Shown piece by piece: positions 55,801 through 63,259 of a stretch of DNA of 64,000 nucleotides. A program made the translations under genes and the position numbers. How positions within the stretch are numbered: the first letter of the stretch is position 1; each line of letters opens with the position of its first letter. The notes under the pieces were generated by a model. That model was not told where the DNA came from and searched no databases. It saw only the letters and a program-made list of their open reading frames with translations. The stretch comes from JBBDMC01 sp963775235 (lineage in GTDB: Bacteria; Pseudomonadota; Alphaproteobacteria; Rhizobiales; Kaistiaceae): positions 372,001-436,000 of the forward strand of contig CAVZHY010000006.1 in assembly GCA_963775235.1 (NCBI GenBank), read 5' to 3'.

Positions 55801-56097
55801 TGTTTCTTCAATATCTACTTGATCATGCTATGTAATTAGGTTCTTCGTCGGTCCGGGCCCTAACCTCTACCCTAATCGGCGACAATCGAAACGCGCCCCT
55901 GAGAGACGCGCTTGCATCGAGGAGCCCGTCGCCGCCGACGTGTCGTCCGCCGACGAGGCACTTCTCGACGCTGAGCCGGTGCAGGACGCCGTGGAGACCC
56001 ACGTCAGGTCGAGGTCGCGTCGCTAGGCGATCCTAGATGCGCTCCACGAGGGAGACGACCGCTCCCCCGCGCGCGGCCTGTGAGGTCTCGGATACCG
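55801..56097. other. Stretch with no clear gene, tRNA-Ser to hsdM
   Basis: About 300 bases downstream of hsdM and of tRNA-Ser. The first ~60 bases are A/T-rich. A plus-strand frame of about 120 bases rich in Ala, Asp and Glu codons ends at TAG 56024; it may be a fragment of a lost gene but is too short to identify. No HsdS subunit is present where one would be expected. Confidence 0.4.
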
Positions 56098-57684
56098 TCA
56101 GCCATTGCTAACGACGCGAGCTAGCTTTCGCCGAATTGCATTGGCCAACTCATCGGATTTTGCGAACTGCCCATCGAGTTCCGCCTGCAGAGATGCGAAC
56201 CGCTCCGCAAACGGCGCATCGTCCTCTTCGGCATCGGCTGTCCCGACATACCGCCCCGGCGTCAGCACGTAGCCGTGCGCCTTGATCTCCTCCAAGGTTG
56301 CTGCCTTGCAGAAGCCCGGCACGTCCGCATAGGCGCCAGCTTCGTCTTCGCCACGCCAAGCATGATAGGCGCGGGTGATCTTCTCGATATCGGCGTCGGA
56401 AAACTCCTTGCGCGTGCGGTCGACCATGTGGCCGAGCTTGCGGGCGTCGATGAACAGGATTTCGTCGCGCCGGTCGCGCAGCTTGACGTCGCGCGCGATG
56501 CCGTTCGAGCGGTCGCGGGCGAGGAACCACAGGCAGACCGGAATCTGCGTCGAATAGAAGAGCTGCCCCGGCAGGGCGACCATGCAGTCGACCACGCCGG
56601 GCCTGCCGTCGACGCCCTCGATCAGCGCTCGGCGGATGTCGCCCTCGCTGTTCTGGGTCGAGGACATCGAGCCATTGGCCAGCACCACGCCGGCCACGCC
56701 CACGGGCGACAGGTGATGCACGATATGCTGCACCCAGGCGAAATTGGCGTTGCCGGCCGGCGGGGTGCCATATTTCCAGCGCACATCCTCGCGCAGCCGA
56801 TCACCGCCCCAGTCGGAGATGTTGAAGGGCGGATTGGCCAGGACGAAATCGGCCTTCAGATCGCGCAATTCGTCCTTGTGAAAGCTGCCCTCGCTGTTCC
56901 ACTTGATATCGGCATCGATGCCGCGCACCGCGAGGTTCATCATGCACAGCCGCCAGGTCGTGTGGTTCGACTCCTGGCCATAGACGGCGATATCGCCGAT
57001 GCGGCCCTCGTGCTCCTCGGCGAACCGTTCCGACTGCACGAACATGCCACCCGAACCGCAGCACGGGTCGTAGACGCGGCCCTTGTAGGGCTCGATCATC
57101 TCGACCATGGTGCGCACGACCGAGCGGGGCGTATAGAACTCGCCGCCGCGCTTGCCTTCCGATCCCGCGAACTGGCCGAGGAAATATTCGTAGACGCGGC
57201 CCAGCACGTCCCGCGCTTCGCCCTTTTGCTGCCCAAGCGCGATGCCGGAGATCAGGTCGATCAGTTCGCCAAGCATGACTGCGTTGAGCGCTGGACGGGC
57301 GTATTCCTTGGGCAGGACGCCTTTTAGGCTTTCGTTGCGCTTCTCGATGGCGATCATCGCCTCGTCGATTAGCTTGCCGATGGATGGCTGCTTGGCGTTG
57401 GCCTGAAGGTGCGACCAGCGCGCCTCCTTCGGCACCCAGAAGACGTTTTCGGCGGTGTACTCGTCCGGGTCTTCCGCTCCCTCTGGATAGTCAGCCAGGA
57501 GCTCGGCTCGTTTAGCCTCGAAACTGTCGGAGATGTGCTTGAGAAAGATCAGGCCGAGGGCAACGTGCTTGTAGTCGGACGGCTCCATGTTGCCGCGCAG
57601 CTTGTCGGCCGCTTTGAAGAGGTCGGCCTCGAAGCCGAGGTTTGCTCCATTGCCGTTCTGCTGGTTCCGTGGAGCCTTCGCCAT
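56098..57684 (-). CDS. hsdM: Type I restriction-modification DNA methyltransferase subunit HsdM
   Basis: A 528-residue N6-adenine methylase subunit. An N-terminal HsdM helical domain (residues ~18-150, FKAADKLRGNMEPSDYKHVALGLIFLKHISD read in parts) precedes the catalytic domain with motif I DPCCGSGG (206-213) and motif IV NPPF (284-287). It looks intact. Neither hsdS nor hsdR is adjacent, so it cannot form a standard type I complex from genes in this window; it may use an S subunit elsewhere or be a remnant. Confidence 0.92.
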   Translation of the reverse strand: MAKAPRNQQNGNGANLGFEADLFKAADKLRGNMEPSDYKHVALGLIFLKHISDSFEAKRAELLADYPEGAEDPDEYTAENVFWVPKEARWSHLQANAKQPSIGKLIDEAMIAIEKRNESLKGVLPKEYARPALNAVMLGELIDLISGIALGQQKGEARDVLGRVYEYFLGQFAGSEGKRGGEFYTPRSVVRTMVEMIEPYKGRVYDPCCGSGGMFVQSERFAEEHEGRIGDIAVYGQESNHTTWRLCMMNLAVRGIDADIKWNSEGSFHKDELRDLKADFVLANPPFNISDWGGDRLREDVRWKYGTPPAGNANFAWVQHIVHHLSPVGVAGVVLANGSMSSTQNSEGDIRRALIEGVDGRPGVVDCMVALPGQLFYSTQIPVCLWFLARDRSNGIARDVKLRDRRDEILFIDARKLGHMVDRTRKEFSDADIEKITRAYHAWRGEDEAGAYADVPGFCKAATLEEIKAHGYVLTPGRYVGTADAEEDDAPFAERFASLQAELDGQFAKSDELANAIRRKLARVVSNG

Positions 57685-57815
57685 AGGGTTGCCTCTTTAT
57701 CTCATTCGAAGATTTCGCAACTGCGCTAAGTCGCTCAACCTCCGCGCAGGATGATTGGAAAGCGAAAGTGGCGTAGTCAAAAATCGTGGCCTGCGTCGTC
57801 CCTTCTCGCGAACCG

Positions 57816-58835
57816 CTAATCGACAACCAACGCCCACATCCTTTTCAGCGGAAGGTCTTTCTGGATGTCTTCGGGCAAGGTGTCGTATGCAGACTGAAGC
57901 TGGCTGACAAGCGCGTCCGAATCCCAAAGGCGCAATTGGAAGAAATTTCGGCGAGCTTCGGCAATTGCGGCCTGAGTGAAGCCGCCCCAGGCGACAACAA
58001 GGCCGAGGTCGGCTCCAAACGAGTTCAGCACGCCCTGCAATTCGCGAATGATCTTCACGTCGACGGCGGCGTCTTGTGACTTGACCTGCACGCAAAGGCG
58101 CGGTGGCTCAAGTCCCAATCTGCCCTTTCCGCAAAGGATGTCGACACCGCCATCGGTGCCGGCGCCGGTACGGTCGGTCACAAAGCCTTGAGCAACTAGT
58201 ACCGCTTCGACCAGCCTCTCAAAGTCATGCCCGCGAAACCTCCTACTGACGTGGTCGGTGATCTGGTCCAACGCGATGCGTTCCAAGTCCGGCGGGCTGT
58301 CAGACAATTCGCTGGCTTCATCGGACTTCGTGATTGCGGTTGTGGTTTTTGCAGGGCTTCTCCCCTGGAGCAACGCTTCGATCCGTTGCTCCGCGTTGTT
58401 TCGACTAATGCTGAAAACCGTCATCGCGCCACCGAAGGAATATCGGAGATCGGAGTCGATTGATTGGCGTGGAAGATCAACCTTTACCCAGTCTACTGGC
58501 AACTGATGTGTGGCGCCCGAGGGCGCGTCGGCCACGAAACGATACGGTGCCGTAACCCGTCCAAAAGCGAGCGTCGAAGTCTTCTTACGCGGCAAGACGA
58601 CGATATCGCCGACGGCGATCCGGTGGCTGAAGGCCCAGAGTTGGGTCTCCCAGTTCTTCAGCGTATTTTCTGCCTCATAGGGGTAGGCGTTGTTGAGGAG
58701 CGGCAATAGCCTCTCCCGATCCGAAACATGGGAGAGGTCTCCGACCTCGTTCCAGCCTGCAACAACGCAGTTGTTTTCCAGCGCAAACGGTTCCTGTTCG
58801 CCGTAACGACCAGCGCGTGCCACCCACAGAGCCAT
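57816..58835 (-). CDS. Mrr-like restriction endonuclease with N-terminal unknown domain
   Basis: A 339-residue protein. The C-terminal Mrr catalytic domain (about residues 195-310) shows RFRGHDFERLVEAVLVAQGF, the PD-(D/E)XK core GAGTDGGVDILCGKG with its Asp, and CVQVKSQD with the QxK pair. The N-terminal ~150 residues (SHRIAVGDIVVLPRKKTSTLAFGRVTAPY) look like a PUA/EVE-type fold that may read modified bases. It is likely a type IV (modification-dependent) or related defence nuclease. It lies 131 bp upstream of hsdM on the same strand. Confidence 0.82.
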   Translation of the reverse strand: MALWVARAGRYGEQEPFALENNCVVAGWNEVGDLSHVSDRERLLPLLNNAYPYEAENTLKNWETQLWAFSHRIAVGDIVVLPRKKTSTLAFGRVTAPYRFVADAPSGATHQLPVDWVKVDLPRQSIDSDLRYSFGGAMTVFSISRNNAEQRIEALLQGRSPAKTTTAITKSDEASELSDSPPDLERIALDQITDHVSRRFRGHDFERLVEAVLVAQGFVTDRTGAGTDGGVDILCGKGRLGLEPPRLCVQVKSQDAAVDVKIIRELQGVLNSFGADLGLVVAWGGFTQAAIAEARRNFFQLRLWDSDALVSQLQSAYDTLPEDIQKDLPLKRMWALVVD

Positions 58836-58908
58836 AGAGCAGTCTCCGTTCGCTGAGCCCGAAAGCGCGCTCCCTGGTGATCCTGACCGGAGTGGCTGCC
58901 AATGCCAA

Positions 58909-59031
58909 TATGCGGATCAGGTTGCGCGAAACGTCGTGGCGCTTCGCCAGACCATGCAGCGTCTCGCCGCCGAGGTACTCCTGAACGACCCGACGCTTGA
59001 ACTCGATGCTGTGGGATCGGTGCTTTGCCAT
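58909..59031 (-). pseudogene. Truncated IS3-family transposase OrfA
   Basis: The first 41 residues (MAKHRSHSIEFKRRVVQEYL, then GGETLHGLAKRHDVSRNLIRI) match the N-terminal helix-turn-helix of IS3-type OrfA transposases. Similarity stops at about 58909 and no OrfB follows, so it is an insertion-sequence scrap. It abuts the Mrr gene on one side and the truncated integrase on the other, and may have caused the integrase truncation. Confidence 0.75.
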
Positions 59032-59125
59032 GGCTTTCATCCTTCGAAAGCCCGGCTCACCGGTCAATTCCTCAGTTCAGATCTGTCCGCCCCGAGGGGC
59101 CCACTCCACGGCTAGGGAAAATTGG

Positions 59126-59602
59126 ATGCCCACAATCGCGGAAACTTCGGTGCCCATTGACATCGACTTGACCTGGGACCAAGTCGACTTCGACCGCGGG
59201 CTGGTCGACCTCAGCGGCGAGGTCCTTGGCCGTCGGAAAGGCCGGGCGGTCGTGCCCATGAACGAGACCGCCCGAGCGGCCTTGATTGAGGCCAAGACCG
59301 GAGCTCGCACCAACTCGGTGATTGAGTGGGCCGGCCACCGGATCAGAAAGATCAGGCGAGGCATTCAAGCAGCTGCAAGCCGGGCCGGGCTGGAAAGCGT
59401 CACACCCCACGTCCTGCGCCCCACCGCGGCGGTTTGGATGGCTGAAGCAGGTCGGCCGATGACCGAGATTGCCCAATACCTCGGCCATTCGGACAGCCGG
59501 CTCACGGAGCGGGTCTACGCCCGTTACTCCCCTGATCACCTGAGAAAAGCGGCGACCGCATTGGAGCTCGGCAATTTGCGGAGTGCTCAGGGGTTCAAAT
59601 GA
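59126..59602 (+). pseudogene. Tyrosine-recombinase integrase, C-terminal fragment
   Basis: A 158-residue frame corresponding to the catalytic half of a phage-type integrase: DLTWDQVDFDRGLVDLSGEV, then HVLRPTAAVWMAEAGRPMTEIAQYLGHSDSRLTERVYARYSP with the HxxR, GHS and Tyr positions. The usual HxLRHT reads HVLRPT. The core-binding N-terminal domain is missing, cut close to the IS3 scrap, so it is unlikely to be active. It lies 71 bp upstream of the broken tRNA-Val. Confidence 0.8.
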
Positions 59603-59673
59603 ACCCCTTGGGGTGCTTCTTGGCACCAGAACGGCGCGTCCAACCTGAACAGGAGTCGTACAAGGAGTGGACA

Positions 59674-59746
59674 GAGCGCGAAGAAAGCCCAGAGCACTCC
59701 CTTCACACGGGAGGGGTCACAGGTTCAATCCCTGTCGCGCCCACCA
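59674..59746 (+). pseudogene. Degenerate tRNA-Val(CAC), probable attachment-site remnant
   Basis: The 3' part (59691-59746) is a perfect tRNA half: anticodon stem CTCCC/GGGAG with loop TTCACAC (anticodon CAC), T-arm ACAGG-TTCAATC-CCTGT, acceptor strand CGCGCCC, discriminator A and CCA. The 5' part is spoiled: GAGCGCG can pair with six of seven acceptor bases, but the D-arm has no GCTC strand. Integrases commonly recombine in tRNA 3' halves, so this is read as an att remnant. Confidence 0.75.
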
Positions 59747-59846
59747 TCTAACGCCATGAGATTGTTTGGTTCTCGGCGTTCGGCATTACACGAAAGATCG
59801 TTGGACTTCTCGACCGGCACACCTGTGGCACAGCGAGGGTTCCAAC

Positions 59847-60095
59847 ATGGCTACGATCTTAAGGAGAGGCCGAGAATACCATGTACAGATCAGGCGTCAG
59901 GGCCACGTACCCCTAAGCCGAACCTTCCATCACAAGTCAGGCGCTCAGGCTTGGGCACACCAGATGGAGGTACAGGCTGACCGTCACGACAACGCAACGC
60001 CCCCTCGCGGAGTGTCGCCACGTTCAGGGGGCAACGTCACTACGACTGCTGCGCGCCTGACCAGGCGCGCAGAATGCAGGCCTGCCGCTCGCTGA
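59847..60095 (+). pseudogene. Tyrosine-recombinase integrase, N-terminal fragment
   Basis: The first ~49 residues (MATILRRGREYHVQIRRQGH, then VPLSRTFHHKSGAQAWAHQMEV) match the Arm-DNA-binding N-terminus of island integrases. After about 59993 the frame turns into unrelated sequence and ends at 60095. It begins 100 bp downstream of the tRNA-Val remnant in the same direction, the usual tRNA-att-int arrangement, so it belongs to a different element from the C-terminal fragment upstream. Confidence 0.75.
60049..60072. repeat. 24-bp near-perfect palindromic hairpin
   Basis: CTGCGCGCCTG and CAGGCGCGCAG are perfect reverse complements separated by two bases, giving a 10-bp GC-rich stem with a GACC loop. 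It overlaps the end of the integrase remnant frame. It could be a terminator (no T-run), a transposon or island end, or a REP-type element. A looser inverted repeat GCCCCCT/AGGGGGC lies just before it (59999-60032). Confidence 0.5.
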
Positions 60096-60292
60096 GTAAC
60101 TCAAATTCCGTCGCGCACACGAGCTCTCGATCTCAACCCCTGCTTAATATGACGTGGTGCGGCAGTTTGTGACGCACGACGGGGCCGGACAGGTCTTGAT
60201 CTTGTCACAGGCCGGTGGTTTGCTGGAGCGGTTCCGGGCGGTTCCAACATGGACGCCACGGGCCTCAGCCAAGCCGATCGGGAGTTCTGGAC

Positions 60293-60544
60293 ATGAAGCA
60301 ATTGCTGTTGGCGGGATTCTTTGGTGCAGTCGGGGTAGTCGCGCTCGTCGGACTGACGGCCCCTGCCAAGGCCAGTTGCGACGCCTGCCCCATTTCGACC
60401 AAGGTTCCTTCCAAGACTTCGCCGGGCAAATTCGACTACCACATAGTCTGCATCGACAACTACAGCGGCGATGAAGTTCCCTCGGACGTGACCGCCAGCA
60501 CGGACGAGGAAGCGCAGAAGATGGCCGCCGCGAAGTGTCAGTAG
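60293..60544 (+). CDS. Small secreted Cys-containing protein
   Basis: An 83-residue protein with a clear signal peptide (LLLAGFFGAVGVVALVGLTAPAKA), leaving a mature chain of ~55 residues with four Cys (SCDACP, VCIDN, AAKCQ at the very end). A GGGAG ribosome site at 60280-60284 supports the ATG at 60293 over longer frames. No family is recognised. It stands alone, just outside the island remnants. Confidence 0.65.
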   Translation: MKQLLLAGFFGAVGVVALVGLTAPAKASCDACPISTKVPSKTSPGKFDYHIVCIDNYSGDEVPSDVTASTDEEAQKMAAAKCQ

Positions 60545-60671
60545 TCACTGCATGCCGCTCCTCTCCTGCGGCCCGGGCATCGGGCCGAGCCGGGTTCCTA
60601 CGCCGCACATATTGAGGACAGCATTGGGACGCTGTCCGGCAGGGCAAAGCGCCGTTGGAGTTCGAAGTCTT

Positions 60672-61634
60672 TCAGGCAGACGCAGCCCCGGAGTGGGCGG
60701 GCGCGTTTGTCTGACCGGCGGCCGCCTCGGGGGGCAAGCTTTCCGACAGCGCGGGCAGGCTCTCAAGCCACCTGAGAATCTCGGTTTGGTCGGCCCCAAA
60801 GCCCAGTTTCCGCTCTGCCTTGACCCATGCGTCCCGCAGCACAGCGAGCAGCGGAGGCTGTACGTTGGTTTTAGCGGCGACGCTGCCAACCACCTCCAGC
60901 CGACGCCGGACCGAGCCCAGTCGCATGCCAGACGAGAAGCGCCGCTCACCGAGGTCGGTCGCCAATGCCGTATCAGTTCTTTGATCTGCCGTTGCGGACG
61001 AAAATGCCGCCGCCAGCGCGGGCGCCTGCAAGCCCAAGCGCTCGCCCAGCAATTTCGCCTCGGCGGCCGCTAGAATGCGAGCGGCGAGCAGATAGTCGGC
61101 CAAAACCCGGGCGCCTTGTGCCGAGCCGACGCTGCCCGTTCGCACGAGAGTGTCTCCGAGCGTATCGAGAATCGGCCGACAGCGTTCGAAGGCGTCGTCC
61201 TCGCCTCCGATGAAAAAACTCAATCGGCCGTCCCTGGCGTCCTCACGCCGCCCGTGAGCCGGCGCATCAACCAGTACCCGCCCCTTTGCCTGGAGCTCGG
61301 CGCCAATCCGTATCGTCTCAAGCGGGTCCGAGCTGCCGACGTCAAGAACGATGCCACCTTCGGGAAGCCCTCCGGCAAGTCCTTCCCAGCCGAAACAGAC
61401 CGCCTGGAGCTCGGCGGCCGAGGGCAGAACAGTGACAACGATGTCGCTGGCCCGGCCCACCATTTTGGGGGAGCCGAAGGGCATGCCGCCGTAGTCGTTC
61501 GTGAAGACTCGCGTTTCCTGGTCGTTGACATCGTAGACCGTCAAGTCGGGAAATCCCGACCAGAGGAGCCGCTTTGCGATGCCTTGTCCGAACGTGCCGA
61601 GCCCGATAACGCCAACTCTCAGTTTGCTCATCAC
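60672..61634 (-). CDS. 3-hydroxyisobutyrate-dehydrogenase-family oxidoreductase (atypical)
   Basis: A 320-residue NAD(P)-dependent beta-hydroxyacid dehydrogenase-like protein. It has the dinucleotide motif VGVIGLGTFGQGIA and substrate-region DAPAHGRREDARDGRLSFFIGG (usually DAPVSGG). The catalytic Lys-x-x-x-Asn region, normally GxxxKxxxN, reads SAQGARVLADYL: by my alignment Lys is Arg and Asn is Asp. The C-terminal helical domain is present, with an Ala/Pro tail. Substrate unknown; activity may be altered or lost. Confidence 0.8.
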   Translation of the reverse strand: MMSKLRVGVIGLGTFGQGIAKRLLWSGFPDLTVYDVNDQETRVFTNDYGGMPFGSPKMVGRASDIVVTVLPSAAELQAVCFGWEGLAGGLPEGGIVLDVGSSDPLETIRIGAELQAKGRVLVDAPAHGRREDARDGRLSFFIGGEDDAFERCRPILDTLGDTLVRTGSVGSAQGARVLADYLLAARILAAAEAKLLGERLGLQAPALAAAFSSATADQRTDTALATDLGERRFSSGMRLGSVRRRLEVVGSVAAKTNVQPPLLAVLRDAWVKAERKLGFGADQTEILRWLESLPALSESLPPEAAAGQTNAPAHSGAASA

Positions 61635-61821
61635 TACGCCTGTCTATGGAGTTCCGTTAAGCAGGAGGTCTGCAGAACCAGCACCCGAGACCCTTTCAAA
61701 CACTACACGCTCGTCGGCGGCCACCGCACGTTTCCCAGCACCCCTATTCGAGCGTCCACCGCATCCCGGGAGCCAGCCGCACATCCCGCACGCTGCAATC
61801 CGTTCTCCTGACGCTTTCGGG

Positions 61822-62235
61822 CTAGGTGCCGCTAAGCTTCAGCGCTTCGTCGAGCAGGAAAAGATCCGTGAGCAGTGTGCGGATGTGGGTGGAGGCATTG
61901 AGATTGTCGGTCATTTGCGATGCGATGGATCGCTGGGCCAGAACGAACCGGACTACCGCCCGGGCGGTTGCGGCGTCTCGCTTGACCACCTCCAGGAAAT
62001 CAGTCAGCGAGGAATCGGCCCGGGTGCCCGCGCCGATGTCCTGCGACGTTGCCCCGATGATGACACTTAGTGCCCCTTCCGCCCGCCGGAGGAAGTGCCG
62101 GATGCCCATACCACCGTCGTCCTCCTCAACACGACGACCCTGGGCGGCGTACGCCAGCGTGAATTCATAGGTGGCCTCTATGGCGTCGATCGCCTCGGCC
62201 ACGGTCGTCGGCCCGGCGGGCCCCGTTGCATCCAT
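61822..62235 (-). CDS. Hypothetical protein downstream of cytochrome b
   Basis: A 137-residue soluble, largely helical protein (TVAEAIDAIEATYEFTLAYAAQGR, GIRHFLRRAEGALSVII, DFLEVVKRDAATARAVVRFVLAQRSI). I recognise no family. A strong GGAGGGG site six bases before the ATG at 62235 makes this start better than a GTG at 62268. It is 38 bp after the cytochrome b gene and probably the last gene of the molybdenum-hydroxylase operon; it may be a chaperone or an accessory subunit. Confidence 0.65.
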   Translation of the reverse strand: MDATGPAGPTTVAEAIDAIEATYEFTLAYAAQGRRVEEDDGGMGIRHFLRRAEGALSVIIGATSQDIGAGTRADSSLTDFLEVVKRDAATARAVVRFVLAQRSIASQMTDNLNASTHIRTLLTDLFLLDEALKLSGT

Positions 62236-62273
62236 TCCGACCCCTCCAATCGAACCGTCGGGAGCCACAGCCT

Positions 62274-62987
62274 TCAGCCGTCCTCCGACGCACTCCAGCG
62301 CGTGCTGTCAAAGTGCGCCCGATATTCCTCGCCGCTGATCCAGCCGCGAAGCATGGAGCGGATAAGGTGAAATTCATCAGGCCGCAAGGCGTAGTAGACG
62401 TGGATGATGATCATTCCCACCATCGCCGCACCCGCCAGCCCATGCAGCGCATAGATCACGTCCCAGGTCATCGAAGTCGGTTCGCCAATGATATAAGGAT
62501 TCTTGGGGATGATCTGGAATGGAATTTCGGGCGGCGTACCGATCTTGAAGATCATGAAACACCCAGTGCCCACTATCGTCAGGATCAGCACCAGCACCCC
62601 AAAATGGAACAACTTCTGCATGCCATTGTATTTGCCGGTCTTGCGGGGCGCCGGACCGGCGCGGCCGGTGCTGGCCGCGAGAACGGGTGCAATGTTCTGC
62701 ACGTCAATCCGATCAACCATCATCGTCCGCCAGTTTTGCCAGAACAAGGCGCGGATTATGTGGAAGACGACAAGAACGACCAGGACGACGCCGGCGATCC
62801 AGTGTGGATCGCCCATCACCACCGTCTTTCCCAGGAAAACGGTCGGCCAGAAGGCCGTGAACATCAGGGTCAGGACCGTCGCCGCCATGGTCCAGTGATA
62901 TAGGCGGTCGATCAACCGGTGTCGACGAATACGCTCTGTAGACAACGCTTCAGTTGTAGCCGAGGTGGCCGCCGGCAACGCGGTCAT
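62274..62987 (-). CDS. Cytochrome b561 / formate-dehydrogenase-gamma-like membrane cytochrome b
   Basis: A 237-residue membrane cytochrome with four transmembrane helices. Haem-ligand His candidates are in DRLYHWTMA (helix 1), DPHWIAGVVLVVLVVFHII (helix 2), KLFHFGVLVLIL (helix 3) and YALHGLAGAAMVGMIIIHVYYAL (helix 4). The architecture matches the di-haem gamma subunits that pass electrons between dehydrogenases and quinone. The ATG at 62987 is preferred over a TTG at 63008. It lies in line with a molybdenum-hydroxylase subunit, which suggests it is that enzyme's membrane anchor. Confidence 0.85.
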   Translation of the reverse strand: MTALPAATSATTEALSTERIRRHRLIDRLYHWTMAATVLTLMFTAFWPTVFLGKTVVMGDPHWIAGVVLVVLVVFHIIRALFWQNWRTMMVDRIDVQNIAPVLAASTGRAGPAPRKTGKYNGMQKLFHFGVLVLILTIVGTGCFMIFKIGTPPEIPFQIIPKNPYIIGEPTSMTWDVIYALHGLAGAAMVGMIIIHVYYALRPDEFHLIRSMLRGWISGEEYRAHFDSTRWSASEDG

Positions 62988-63052
62988 GGTCGGTCTGCAC
63001 TCCTCCAATAGTGGTTACATGGGACGCGGCGCCCCGGTGCGGCCCGCTGCAA

Positions 63053-63259
63053 TTAGTGAGCCGCCCTCATGCGACGTCCGACCACCACCTTCACCAGTGC
63101 GTGGACGACAACGAAGGCGACGCCGGCTGCGACGAAGAACCAGAACACGTCAGGTGCGACGCCCATGAGAGCGCCGCGACCCCCGGTGCTCGGCAGGAGG
63201 GGATTGCTCCCTCCCGCCGGTGCATAACGGAAAATCAGGTCCATCGCCTGGTCAGGCAT
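63053..63259 (-). CDS. Small single-helix membrane protein
   Basis: A 68-residue protein with one hydrophobic segment (VFWFFVAAGVAFVVVHALVKVVV, about residues 38-60) and a basic C-terminus (GRRMRA), so the C-terminus is probably cytoplasmic. Its ATG overlaps the end of the FAD-subunit gene by 8 bp, indicating coupled translation. No family is recognised; it could be a small subunit linking the hydroxylase to the cytochrome b. Confidence 0.55.
   Translation of the reverse strand: MPDQAMDLIFRYAPAGGSNPLLPSTGGRGALMGVAPDVFWFFVAAGVAFVVVHALVKVVVGRRMRAAH

Larger units (their letters stand above)
55801..60095. mobile_element. Decayed integrative island between tRNA-Ser and integrase remnants
   Basis: The region holds an HsdM methylase, an Mrr-like nuclease, an IS3-type transposase scrap, two different partial integrases and a broken tRNA-Val. 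None of these has housekeeping synteny, and codon choice in the Mrr gene is visibly less G/C-biased at third positions. The left edge is placed at the tRNA-Ser 3' end and the right edge after the second integrase remnant; both are inferred, as no direct-repeat pair is visible. Confidence 0.6.

Noticed and set aside
55443..55811. N-terminal extension of the methyltransferase by 123 codons
   Set aside because: It would read antisense through the tRNA-Ser gene; the internal ATG at 55442 has a good ribosome site and matches the domain start.
55900..56026. A short Ala/Asp/Glu-rich frame downstream of tRNA-Ser
   Set aside because: Too short (about 40 codons), no start with a ribosome site, and no recognisable family; it may be a remnant but cannot be called a gene.
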